The position numbers and the translations under genes are program-made. DNA of 60,396 nt from CAWFKW01 sp964568655 (GTDB taxonomy: Bacteria; Bacteroidota; Ignavibacteria; Tepidaquicellales; OLB5): the NCBI GenBank assembly GCA_964568655.1, contig CAZMRG010000002.1, positions 1 to 60,396 of the forward strand, given 5' to 3'. Below the pieces are notes generated by a model. The model did no database searches. It was not told the DNA's origin and saw only the letters and a list, made by a program, of their open reading frames with translations. Shown here one piece after another: positions 34,784 to 43,038 of this stretch. Position 1 is the first letter of the stretch. The number at the start of each line of letters is the position of its first letter.

Positions 34784-35641
34784 ATGGATATAAAGAATAT
34801 TTGTGTAATAGGTTCCGGAACAATGGGCAACGGGATAGCCCATGTATTTGCCTTGAATGGCTACAATGTTACTTTGATTGATATTAAAGAAGATTTCCTT
34901 CAAAAAGGGTTGAGCGCAATTAAAGGAAATCTTGATAGACAATTAAAGAAGGAAGCTATTACACAGGAACAATTAAACACAGCGCTTTCTAATATTAAGA
35001 CCTCAACCAGTCTTACAGATGCAAAGGATTCTGAACTGGTCATTGAAGCTGCAACCGAAAACTTTACTGTTAAAAAAAGCATTTTTGAAACGCTTGATAA
35101 GGAATGTAAAGCTGATGCGATAATTGCCTCAAATACTTCTTCAATATCTATAACAGAGATTGCAGCGGTAACAAAACGAGCGGATAAAGTAATTGGTATG
35201 CACTTTATGAATCCAGTTCCGGTCATGAAACTTATTGAAGTCATACGAGGTCTCGCAACCAGTGACGAGACATATAAAACAATAAAAGAGCTCTCTGAGA
35301 AGATTCAAAAAGTACCGGTTGAAGTACAGGACTATCCCGGATTTATTTCCAACAGGATACTGCTGCCGATGCTGAATGAAGCGATGTATTGCGTTATGGA
35401 AGGCGTTGCGACTCCTGAGTCTATTGATACGGTCATGAGGCTTGGTATGGCTCATCCAATGGGCCCGCTAACGCTTGCTGATTTCATCGGGCTTGACGTA
35501 TGCTTATCCATAATGGAAGTGCTGCATAACGGATTAGGAGATTCAAAGTACAGGCCATGTCCCCTGCTTCGCAAAATGGTTGCGGCTGGATATTTAGGAA
35601 GAAAATCAGGAAAAGGGTTCTATGATTATAGCAAAAAGTAA
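34784..35641 (+). CDS. 3-hydroxybutyryl-CoA dehydrogenase
   Basis: The 285-residue enzyme reduces acetoacetyl-CoA to 3-hydroxybutyryl-CoA with NAD(P)H, or the reverse. The Rossmann motif is VIGSGTMGNGIAHVFALNGY, followed by ASNTSSISIT, the substrate motif GMHFMNPVPVMKLIEVI with the catalytic histidine near residue 140, and PGFISNRILLPMLNEA. The C-terminal helical domain ends normally with GRKSGKGFYDYSKK. It is directly downstream of the thiolase, so the two are probably co-transcribed. After it comes an inverted-repeat cassette before the acyl-CoA dehydrogenase gene. Confidence 0.95.
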   Translation: MDIKNICVIGSGTMGNGIAHVFALNGYNVTLIDIKEDFLQKGLSAIKGNLDRQLKKEAITQEQLNTALSNIKTSTSLTDAKDSELVIEAATENFTVKKSIFETLDKECKADAIIASNTSSISITEIAAVTKRADKVIGMHFMNPVPVMKLIEVIRGLATSDETYKTIKELSEKIQKVPVEVQDYPGFISNRILLPMLNEAMYCVMEGVATPESIDTVMRLGMAHPMGPLTLADFIGLDVCLSIMEVLHNGLGDSKYRPCPLLRKMVAAGYLGRKSGKGFYDYSKK

Positions 35642-35644
35642 TCA

Positions 35645-36130
35645 AGTCAAAAGTGAAAAGTCAAAAGTGAAAAGAAACAACCAATATTTTTTTAAATTCT
35701 TAGAAAAGTGCGGTGTATTATGTTGAATCTAAATCATAAGAATTTGAAAGTATGGAAGATGAGTCTCGATTTTGTAAGGAGCATATATGAATTGACCGGA
35801 AATTTCCCCAAAAACGAAATGTTTGGCATTACGAATCAATTAAGAAGAGCCTCGGTATCCGTGATTTCAAATATTGCCAGAGGGAACATCAAGAAAATCT
35901 CCTGTGGAACGAAAGCGTTTTTTTGAAATTTCAAGATCTTCATTGGTTGAAATTGACACACAACTGGAAATAGCTATGACTTTGAGATTGGCTCCTTTTG
36001 ATAAAATTAAGGAATTAGATCGTTCAATGAATGAGATTTTTGCGATGACTACCAGTCTGATCAATCACTAAAAGATTTATTACTGGTTTACTGACCTGCT
36101 TTTGATTTTTTTCACTTTTGACTTTTCACT
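35645..36130. mobile_element. inverted-repeat-flanked cassette carrying a four-helix-bundle gene
   Basis: A 22-base inverted repeat (35652-35673 and 36109-36130, perfect) frames the four-helix-bundle pseudogene. The left arm is itself made of two tandem copies of AGTCAAAAGTGAAA (35645-35672). Four-helix-bundle (S23/IVP) genes are known from intervening sequences of 23S rRNA genes with paired ends, and this unit lies cleanly between two genes of one metabolic pathway. That it moved in as a unit is my inference; no target-site duplication is obvious. Confidence 0.5.
35720..36071 (+). pseudogene. frameshifted four-helix-bundle (S23/IVP family) protein gene
   Basis: Frame 1 gives NLKVWKMSLDFVRSIYELTG, NEMFGITNQLRRASVSVISN and IA, then the frame changes and the other frame continues with EGTSRKSPVERKRFFEISRS and SLVEIDTQLEIAMTLRLAPF to the stop at 36069-36071. 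One extra A near 35880 (GCC A GAG GGA) explains the shift: the family motif is S-N-I-A-E-G. Restored, it would be about 116 residues, the usual size. ATG 35720 is a better start than the GTG at 35708. It is probably inactive, unless the insertion is a sequencing error. Confidence 0.85.
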
Positions 36131-36172
36131 CAAGTATTTTAGTTTTACAAATTTAAAGAAAGCATAACGACA

Positions 36173-37315
36173 ATGGATTTTAATTTTACAGAAGAACAAA
36201 TAGCTATCAGAGACACGGCAAGAGATTTTGCCAGGAATGAAATAGCGCCCAGCGCAGTCGAAAGAGATATTAAAGCTGAATTCCCTTTTGATATTATTAA
36301 GAAGCTTGGCGAGTTCGGATTTATGGGAATGCTTGTTTCGCCTGATTGGGGCGGCGCAGGATTTGATACCGTAAGCTATGTGCTTGCAATGGAAGAAATA
36401 TCAAAAGTTGACGCTTCGGTGGGTGTAATAATGTCTGTCAATAATTCGTTAGTATGCCACGGAATTGATGAATGGGGCTCAGACGAACAGAAAGAAAGAT
36501 TCCTGAAACCGCTGGCGTCTGGAGCAAAGCTCGGATGCTTCTGCTTATCAGAGCCGGAAGCGGGCAGCGACGCAACGCAACAGAGAACTGAAGCGATAAA
36601 AGACGGCGATTACTATATTATTAACGGGATTAAGAACTGGATAACAAACGGCAAGTACGCCGATGTATATTTTGTGCAGGCGATGACTAACAAAGAGCTT
36701 GCGCATAAAGGAATATCAACATTTCTTATTGACAAAGACACACCGGGACTCGAAACCGGAGTTAAGGAAGATAAGCTTGGCATAAGGAGTTCAGATACAT
36801 GTTCTGTTAGTTTCAATAATGTCAAAGTTCATAAGAATCAATTGCTCGGACATGAAGGGCTTGGTTTTAAGATAGCGATGGAGACTTTAAACGGAGGAAG
36901 AATCGGAATTGGCGCACAGGCGCTTGGAATAGCGCAGGCATCTCTTGAAGCTTCGGTTAAATATTCTAAACAGCGTAAGGCATTTGGCTCGCCAATAGCG
37001 AATCTTCAGGCAATACAGTTTAAGCTTGCCGATATGGCCACAGAAACTGATGCGGCAAGAATGCTTATACTTCATGCCGCATGGAACAAGGACCAAAAAT
37101 TACCGTTTGCCAAAGAAGCTGCAATGGGTAAACTGCTTGCAAGCAAAACAGCGGTCAAAAATGCGCTGGAAGCAATACAGATCCACGGCGGATACGGATA
37201 TGTAAGAGAATATTTAGTTGAAAGATACCTGAGAGATGCCAAGATAACTGAAATATATGAAGGCACATCGGAAATTCAGAGAGTTGTGATTTCAAGAGCA
37301 ATGCTGAAGGATTAA
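36173..37315 (+). CDS. short-chain acyl-CoA dehydrogenase (butyryl-CoA dehydrogenase type)
   Basis: This 380-residue FAD enzyme oxidises acyl-CoA to enoyl-CoA and passes electrons to electron-transfer flavoprotein. Family motifs are complete: N-terminal FTEEQIAIRDTARDFARNEI, LGCFCLSEPEAGSDATQQRT, GIKNWITNG, FGSPIANLQAIQFKLADMAT, QIHGGYGYVREYLVERYLRD and the catalytic base in IYEGTSEIQRVV (Glu near residue 363). Its position after thiolase and hydroxybutyryl-CoA dehydrogenase fits C4-acyl-CoA metabolism. No etfAB is in the window. It ends a plus-strand run that began at rocA and converges on the outer-membrane protein gene. Confidence 0.95.
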   Translation: MDFNFTEEQIAIRDTARDFARNEIAPSAVERDIKAEFPFDIIKKLGEFGFMGMLVSPDWGGAGFDTVSYVLAMEEISKVDASVGVIMSVNNSLVCHGIDEWGSDEQKERFLKPLASGAKLGCFCLSEPEAGSDATQQRTEAIKDGDYYIINGIKNWITNGKYADVYFVQAMTNKELAHKGISTFLIDKDTPGLETGVKEDKLGIRSSDTCSVSFNNVKVHKNQLLGHEGLGFKIAMETLNGGRIGIGAQALGIAQASLEASVKYSKQRKAFGSPIANLQAIQFKLADMATETDAARMLILHAAWNKDQKLPFAKEAAMGKLLASKTAVKNALEAIQIHGGYGYVREYLVERYLRDAKITEIYEGTSEIQRVVISRAMLKD

Positions 37316-37391
37316 AATCTTCAAATTGCGAGTCCCCGATTTGCAAGCAGATCGGGACGCGGCAATCTCATTGTCTCATCGAATATATTAA

Positions 37392-37425
37392 AAAAAGCCT
37401 GACATTCTCAAATGCCAGGCTTTTT
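37392..37425. terminator. bidirectional terminator between acyl-CoA dehydrogenase and outer-membrane protein genes
   Basis: AAAAAGCCTGACATT (37392-37406) pairs with AATGCCAGGCTTTTT (37411-37425) with one mismatch. It has A and T runs on both sides, so it can work for both converging transcripts. Nearby GCAATCTCA (37362-37370) and TGAGATTGC (37434-37442) words look like dispersed repeats. Confidence 0.85.
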
Positions 37426-37482
37426 CAATTTCTATGAGATTGCTTGCCTCCAAAGGCGGGCAAGCGCTTTGCTAACAATTAA

Positions 37483-38307
37483 TCAAAGACTAAAATAAAA
37501 TCTAAGAGCCAGGTCAACGCTGTTAAAGTTCTTTGACTGACGCGTAGCGAACGGGTCATTGGAAGTTTTTAAAGGAACAAAGTTAAACCTAAGCTCGCCG
37601 CCGAACCCAAACATACCGCCTGAACCGGTGAACCCCGTCATAATTCTGAATACAGGAGCCCATTGACTTGTTGATTCTGTAATATAATTAATTCCATAAT
37701 ATGGAGGTATATGGTCGTAAATATTATTGTATTCTTCTCTAACCCACATCACGCCAGCGCCGCCGCCGACAAAAAAGAGCCTGATAAAACTCTTATCCAT
37801 TTTGTAAAACGGGAAGAATCTTGCGTTTATGGCAAGCGGAAATGCAAGCATACTAACATGATAAGTTGCAGAGAAACTAAACGTATCTCCTAATTGCTGT
37901 ACATATTTTGCCGGAACTAAATTATAAATAACGCTTTTATTATTATTGGTAAATAAAATTGACGGCTCAAATTCTAATGTCACAGCTTTTGCAATAGCAA
38001 ATCCGAAGAACAAATTTATCTCGCTCAAAAAATCACCCGAGCTCTGATTAAAAATCGGATAGAGGTTGTTCATCTGGCTTGAAGTGAAAATAACAAACGA
38101 ATAACCCGCGCCAAAATACATATTGACTGCTTTCCTTTTCTTAACCTGGAAAAGATTAGCGTTATCAGATTTCAAAGAACTTGTAATTTTACTGTCATCT
38201 TTTTCCGTAATACCGCTCTTAAGTTTTAGCTGAGGAAGCTCCTGCGCATTTAAGCTCAACGCGGCGCTAAAACTGATCAGTACTATAACTAGAAAGATTC
38301 TTTTCAT
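37483..38307 (-). CDS. outer-membrane beta-barrel protein, unknown function
   Basis: The 274-residue protein has a signal peptide (MKRIFLVIVLISFSAALSLN, cleavage near AQ). The mature part shows alternating hydrophobic/polar strands (VNMYFGAGYSFVIFTSSQ, LFFVGGGAGVMWVREEYNN, MFGFGGELRFNFVPLK) and ends with a phenylalanine-containing final strand (VDLALRFYFSL), as expected for an outer-membrane barrel of 8 to 10 strands. Size and strand pattern resemble OmpA/OmpW-type small barrels, but no family motif is clear. It shares a terminator with the converging acyl-CoA dehydrogenase gene. Confidence 0.7.
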   Translation of the reverse strand: MKRIFLVIVLISFSAALSLNAQELPQLKLKSGITEKDDSKITSSLKSDNANLFQVKKRKAVNMYFGAGYSFVIFTSSQMNNLYPIFNQSSGDFLSEINLFFGFAIAKAVTLEFEPSILFTNNNKSVIYNLVPAKYVQQLGDTFSFSATYHVSMLAFPLAINARFFPFYKMDKSFIRLFFVGGGAGVMWVREEYNNIYDHIPPYYGINYITESTSQWAPVFRIMTGFTGSGGMFGFGGELRFNFVPLKTSNDPFATRQSKNFNSVDLALRFYFSL

Positions 38308-38382
38308 CTGTATTTTTCTCCTTAGAATTAAACTAGAATTAGACTCTTTAGTATAACTTTTAAGCTAATACAAATATAACAA

Positions 38383-39861
38383 TTACAAAATATATCTGCT
38401 CAAATCCCTGTCTTTTACAATATCTTTTAACATCTTCTGCACAAACTCTTCCGTGATCTTAATTTTCTTTTCCTTTATCTTATCTGGCGCGTCAAAAAGT
38501 ATATCTTCAAGCAGAGTTGTAAGAATTGTATGAAGTCTTCTGGCCCCGATATTTTCGACCTGCTCGTTAACTTCCGCGGCTATCTTTGCAATTTCAAGTA
38601 TACCTTCGTTATCAAATTCAATATCAATTCCTTCCGATTTGAGCAAAGCGGAGTACTGTTTAAGCAAAGCGTTTTGCGGCTGGGTAAGAATTTTCACAAA
38701 ATCGTCTTCGGTCAGGCTATTGAGCTCAACCCTGATGGGGAACCTGCCCTGAAGCTCGGGAATCAAGTCGCTTGGTTTCGCAACATGAAATGCGCCGGAA
38801 GCGATAAACAGAACATGGTCTGTTTTTACCATTCCATATTTAGTTGTAACGTTTGAGCCCTCCACTATCGGAAGCAAATCTCTCTGCACGCCTTCTCTCG
38901 AAACATCGGGCCCCTGCCCTTTTGAACCGCCTCCCGCTATCTTATCAATCTCATCAATGAACACTATTCCGAACTCCTGGACCCTTGTTATCGCTTCTTT
39001 GATTACCGCATCCATATCTATCAGCTTGTTCGCCTCTTCCTGGGTTAAAACTACCCTGGCTTCGGCTACTGTCATTTTCCTTTTCTTCATTTTCTTCGGC
39101 ATTACGTTGCCAAAAAGCTCCTGAAGGTTTATTCCCATATCATCAAGCCCTATGGGACCCATAACCTGCATAATAGGCATTCCATCGCCGGTAATATCCA
39201 CTTCGATGTTTCTGTCGTCCATCTGCCCCTTTTGAAGCATTTCGCGGAAGCGTTCTCTTGTCTTAAAGTTATCCTCTTTTTCAGTTTCTGCCTGCACAGT
39301 ATTAAAGCCAAGCTGCGCCTGCGCAGCGTCTTCATTCTTCCTCTTTACAGGAGGTAAAAGTATATCTAAAATTCTTTCCTCAGCCAGGTACTCTGCCCTT
39401 TTCTGAACTTCTGCGCTTCTCTCGGTCTTTACCATTGTGACACCCAGATCGGTGAGCTCTCTTATAATAGATTCCACATCCCTGCCAACATAACCAACCT
39501 CGGTAAATTTTGACGCTTCAACTTTTACGAACGGAGCATGCGAGAGTTTAGCAAGCCTTCTGGCTATTTCAGTTTTTCCAACTCCGGTGGGCCCTATCAT
39601 TATAATGTTGTTGGGCATGATTTCTTCGCGAAGCTGGTCCTTGATATTTTTTCTTCTCCACCTGTTCCTGAGAGCGATAGCCACAGACTTTTTGGCATTA
39701 TCCTGCCCGATAATATATTTATCCAGTTCCGCAACTATCTGCGAAGGAGTCAGCTCTTTCATCGATTCAAACTTAACTTCTTTTTTTTGTTTCTTTTTGT
39801 TTTCAGTTTTACCGTTTGAGCTTTCAATCTTCTCCGTTGTTTCCATTTTATTCTCTTCCAT
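38383..39861 (-). CDS. hslU: HslUV protease ATPase subunit HslU
   Basis: HslU unfolds substrates and feeds them to the HslV peptidase. The 492 residues contain Walker A GPTGVGKTEIARRLA (near residue 92), Walker B IVFIDEIDKIAG, the sensor segments FIASGAFHVAKPSDLIPELQ and the C-terminal tail DRDLSRYIL that docks in HslV. The N-terminus carries an extra Lys/Glu-rich extension of about 30 residues (MEENKMETTEKIESSNGKTE...) before the conserved KELTPSQIVAELDKYIIGQD, which is longer than in E. coli. It starts one base after the hslV stop codon and is read in the same direction. Confidence 0.96.
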   Translation of the reverse strand: MEENKMETTEKIESSNGKTENKKKQKKEVKFESMKELTPSQIVAELDKYIIGQDNAKKSVAIALRNRWRRKNIKDQLREEIMPNNIIMIGPTGVGKTEIARRLAKLSHAPFVKVEASKFTEVGYVGRDVESIIRELTDLGVTMVKTERSAEVQKRAEYLAEERILDILLPPVKRKNEDAAQAQLGFNTVQAETEKEDNFKTRERFREMLQKGQMDDRNIEVDITGDGMPIMQVMGPIGLDDMGINLQELFGNVMPKKMKKRKMTVAEARVVLTQEEANKLIDMDAVIKEAITRVQEFGIVFIDEIDKIAGGGSKGQGPDVSREGVQRDLLPIVEGSNVTTKYGMVKTDHVLFIASGAFHVAKPSDLIPELQGRFPIRVELNSLTEDDFVKILTQPQNALLKQYSALLKSEGIDIEFDNEGILEIAKIAAEVNEQVENIGARRLHTILTTLLEDILFDAPDKIKEKKIKITEEFVQKMLKDIVKDRDLSRYIL

Positions 39862-39862
39862 A

Positions 39863-40399
39863 TTATAACTCCTCGATTGTAATATTATTGTTCGTGTAGA
39901 TGCAGATGTCTGCGGCTACATTGAGCGCCTCGCGCACCACCTCTGAAGCGGAAAGCTTCGTATATTTAACCAGCATTCGCGCTGCAGCTGTTGCATAGCT
40001 GCCTCCCGAACCTATTGCGGTAATACCGTCATCAGGCTCTATAACGTCACCGTTGCCTGAAATTATAAAAGACTTTTCTGTGTCCATAACGGCAAGCAGG
40101 GCTTCAAGGCGCCTCAGATACCTGTCCGTTCGCCACTCTTTGGCAAGCTCGACCGCTGCCCGCGACAGGTTGCCTTTATATTGTTCAAGTTTCGATTCAA
40201 ATTTTTCGAAAAGCGTTAGCGCATCGGCGGTAGAACCCGCAAAACCCGCAATGACTTTATCATTATACAGCTTTCTTACCTTCTTAGTATGATGTTTCAG
40301 GACTGTATTGGCAACCGTAACCTGTCCGTCGCTTCCCATCGCGGCTTTTCCGTCTATTATCAAACCAATAACTGTTGTGCTTAATATTTTGTTTGTCAA
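39863..40399 (-). CDS. hslV: HslUV protease peptidase subunit HslV
   Basis: HslV is the proteasome-like threonine peptidase of the HslUV complex. The 178-residue protein begins MTNKILSTTVIGLIIDGKAA; the nucleophile Thr must be exposed by removal of the seven-residue leader before TTV. Further marks are GSDGQVTVANTV, the KVRKLY motif and AGFAGSTADALTLFEKFESKL. Length and features are normal. It is co-transcribed with hslU (one-base gap) and rpoN upstream (about 15 bases away). Confidence 0.96.
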   Translation of the reverse strand: MTNKILSTTVIGLIIDGKAAMGSDGQVTVANTVLKHHTKKVRKLYNDKVIAGFAGSTADALTLFEKFESKLEQYKGNLSRAAVELAKEWRTDRYLRRLEALLAVMDTEKSFIISGNGDVIEPDDGITAIGSGGSYATAAARMLVKYTKLSASEVVREALNVAADICIYTNNNITIEEL

Positions 40400-40414
40400 T
40401 TTTACCTTATTAAA

Positions 40415-41863
40415 TTAAACTGTTCTAATTTTTCTTCTTAATGTTGCCTTTGGTATTTTAAGCGCTTCCCTGTATTTAGCAACGGTCCTTCTCGCAATAG
40501 GATACCCCGCCTGGTTTATCATCTCGGTCAGCTTATCATCGCTCAGCGGTTTTAGCTTATTTTCAGAATCAATGAAATCTTTAATTTTGTCTCTGACGAT
40601 CTTGGTCGAAATATCCTCGCCGCTATCTGTATGTATCGAATTGCTGAAGAAATACCTGAGTTCAAAGACGCCAAAATCTGTCTGCACATATTTATTTCTA
40701 ACAGTCCTGCTTACAGTAGAAACATCCATTTCAATATCATAGGCAACTTCTTTTTCAAGCATTGGTTTCAAACCTTCGCCGCCTGAAAGGAAAAACTCTT
40801 TCTGCCTTTCAACTATCGATTTCATTACCCTCAGCATCGTATCCTTGCGCATCATTATGGAACTGATAAAAAATTTCGCCGCGTCAAGCTTGTTCTTAAT
40901 AAACTCCTTTGTTTCCTTAGAAGATTTCTTCGACTTAAGCATTGCAATGTAACCGCGGTTTATCCTAACGGGAGGCAGGCTATCGTCATTAAGCTCGACT
41001 ATAAGCTCACTTCCTGCTTTAGTAACCGTAAAATCCGGATAAATATATTCTCTGCCGGGGCCGTCATCCATCTTTCCAGGGCAGGGATCAAGCTTATGAA
41101 TGATTTCGAAAAGACCGTTGATCTTTTCAAGCTGAACATTCAGATTTTTAGCAAGTCTTTCGTAATGTTTTAGCTTAAAATCATCAAAATTCTCATTAAT
41201 CATCAAAAGGCATAACTTTTTGTCATTTTCATCAATTTTCAGCTCTCCTAATTGAACCGTCAAACACTCCTGTAAGTTTCTGGCTGCTATACCAATTGGG
41301 TCGAATTTCTGAATTATTTTCAGGACATTTTCGATATCTTCAATACTAACTTCAATTCCGCTTTGGCGCGAGATATCATCCCTCAGGTCTTCAAGTGAGT
41401 CCCGCAAATAGCCCTCATCATCAAGGCTGCCGATTATCTCTTCGCCAATTATTATGGATTTTTCATCAAGATCAGAAGCATGAAGCTGTTCAAGCGGAGT
41501 TTCTTTATGCCGTTCGCGTTTGTTGATAAGGTAGTCTGTCTTAGCTTCAAAATCAAGGTTGCTCTGTTTGTCATATTCTTCCGGAGATTTATACCCTTCG
41601 GCATCAATATCATTATAATCGTACCACTCATCAATGTCGTATGTTTCCTCCTCTTTTTCAGGAGTTTCATCGGTTACTATCTCTTCAACTTCTTTAACAG
41701 GCTCGGGTTCCAGGATATCTTCTTCCAAAACCGGATTATCTTCAAGCTGTTCCTTAATTTCCTGCTCAAGCGCTAAGGTTGGCAGAGCCAGAAGGAGCTG
41801 CGCCTGGATAATATTTGGTGAGAGCTTTTGGTGTAAACCTATTATTTGTGAATTTCTTAACAT
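40415..41863 (-). CDS. rpoN: RNA polymerase sigma-54 factor
   Basis: RpoN directs RNA polymerase to -24/-12 promoters and needs an AAA+ activator. The 482 residues have the glutamine/leucine-rich activator-interaction region I at the N-terminus (GLHQKLSPNIIQAQLLLALP), an acidic region II (DNPVLEEDILEPEPVKEVEE...), the core-binding domain, the DNA-binding helix-turn-helix YDIEMDVSTVSRTVRNKYVQ and the RpoN box ARRTVAKYREALKIP. It is complete. It lies between dprA and hslV with gaps of 2 and 15 bases, so the four genes probably form one transcript. No enhancer-binding activator is in the window. Confidence 0.97.
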   Translation of the reverse strand: MLRNSQIIGLHQKLSPNIIQAQLLLALPTLALEQEIKEQLEDNPVLEEDILEPEPVKEVEEIVTDETPEKEEETYDIDEWYDYNDIDAEGYKSPEEYDKQSNLDFEAKTDYLINKRERHKETPLEQLHASDLDEKSIIIGEEIIGSLDDEGYLRDSLEDLRDDISRQSGIEVSIEDIENVLKIIQKFDPIGIAARNLQECLTVQLGELKIDENDKKLCLLMINENFDDFKLKHYERLAKNLNVQLEKINGLFEIIHKLDPCPGKMDDGPGREYIYPDFTVTKAGSELIVELNDDSLPPVRINRGYIAMLKSKKSSKETKEFIKNKLDAAKFFISSIMMRKDTMLRVMKSIVERQKEFFLSGGEGLKPMLEKEVAYDIEMDVSTVSRTVRNKYVQTDFGVFELRYFFSNSIHTDSGEDISTKIVRDKIKDFIDSENKLKPLSDDKLTEMINQAGYPIARRTVAKYREALKIPKATLRRKIRTV

Positions 41864-41865
41864 TT

Positions 41866-43023
41866 CTATTTAACTATCGAAAATCTTTTTCCGGGTAACT
41901 GATTTATAACTCCTTTGAACTCAAGATTAAGTAAAGTTACAAGACAATCTGATATATTCAATACTGTTAACTCTGATATAGCGTCAATATGAACAGGTTC
42001 TGAGCCTGCTGATATTATGTCATAAACCGCCTTTTCATTTCCGCTAAGCTCAGGCGCCTGAATGGTTTTGACTGAATCATACCTTGAACCGCCGCGCCCT
42101 CCGCTGAATAAATTTGAGCAAATCTCATTTAACACATCATCAATATTTTCGACCAGCTTTGCCTGGCCTGTTTTTATCAGGTAGTTCGTCCCTTCGCTGC
42201 TCTTAGAAGTAACATACCCCGGCACCGAAAACACTTCCCTTCCCTGGTCCAGCGCGCACCTTGCTGTTATCAAAGCGCCGCCATCTTTACCGCTTTCAAT
42301 TATTATAACGCCTTTCGAGAGTCCGCTTATTATCCTGTTGCGTTTCGGAAAATTAACAGCATCAGGAATGGCGCCAATTTCATATTCTGACATCATTACG
42401 CCGCCTGAGAGCATCTCTTCATACAGCTTTTTATTTTCAGGAGGATAGATTACATCCACCCCGCATCCAAACACCGCAGCCGTAATCGATTTACTTCTGA
42501 CATTGGATATTACTGTTTTATGCGCATGTGTATCAACGCCTCTTGCAAATCCGCTTACAACATTCAAGCCTGCCGAGGACAATTCCCTGGCAAATAATTC
42601 CGACATCCTTTTTCCGTAATCGCTGGGCTTGCGTGTGCCTACAATACCAACTGATTCTCTATTCAATTTTCCGAAATTATCCGCAGCTCCATCGCACCTG
42701 TAATATAAAATAATAGGCGGATCATATATCTCTTTCAGAATTGCAGGATATCTATCATCGCACATTGTAACAGCTTCAATACACAGCTTATCAGCCTTGG
42801 CATTCATCAAATCATATTTCACTTCATACTCATCAAATGCCGATTCGGTTCTTAAAATAGCTTCTGCAGCTTTCTTACCGAATCCGTCAATGCCTGCAAT
42901 CTGGCTCACGCTTGCGCCAAAAACATCCTCGGCGCTTCCGAATACTTCCAGTAATTTTTTAATTCTTACCGACCCAAGCCTTTCGACTTTGGTCAGGTAA
43001 TACAAATACCTGAAATCCCGCAT
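41866..43023 (-). CDS. dprA: DNA-processing protein DprA
   Basis: DprA loads RecA on incoming single-stranded DNA during natural transformation. The 385 residues have an N-terminal SAM/helix-hairpin-helix-like region (LGSVRIKKLLEVFGSAEDVF, IAGIDGFGKKAAEAIL), the Rossmann core VGIVGTRKPSDYGKRMSEL and VVSGFARGVDTHAHKT, FGCGVDVIYPPENKKLYEEM, and a C-terminal winged-helix-like end (LTVLNISDCLVTLLNLEFKG). Length is normal. rpoN follows 2 bases after its stop codon and the permease gene lies 16 bases upstream. Presence suggests the cell can take up DNA, but no com genes are visible here. Confidence 0.94.
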   Translation of the reverse strand: MRDFRYLYYLTKVERLGSVRIKKLLEVFGSAEDVFGASVSQIAGIDGFGKKAAEAILRTESAFDEYEVKYDLMNAKADKLCIEAVTMCDDRYPAILKEIYDPPIILYYRCDGAADNFGKLNRESVGIVGTRKPSDYGKRMSELFARELSSAGLNVVSGFARGVDTHAHKTVISNVRSKSITAAVFGCGVDVIYPPENKKLYEEMLSGGVMMSEYEIGAIPDAVNFPKRNRIISGLSKGVIIIESGKDGGALITARCALDQGREVFSVPGYVTSKSSEGTNYLIKTGQAKLVENIDDVLNEICSNLFSGGRGGSRYDSVKTIQAPELSGNEKAVYDIISAGSEPVHIDAISELTVLNISDCLVTLLNLEFKGVINQLPGKRFSIVK

Positions 43024-43038
43024 ATTAACAACACCGGG

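Noticed and set aside
35708..35719. A GTG start for the four-helix-bundle gene
   Set aside because: The ATG at 35720 is closer to the conserved beginning of the family and leaves less unrelated sequence.
41211..41300. Possible tRNA or other stable RNA genes within or between coding regions
   Set aside because: I looked for cloverleaf arms and T-loop words (GTTCGAATC-like) but found no convincing arrangement in any spacer.
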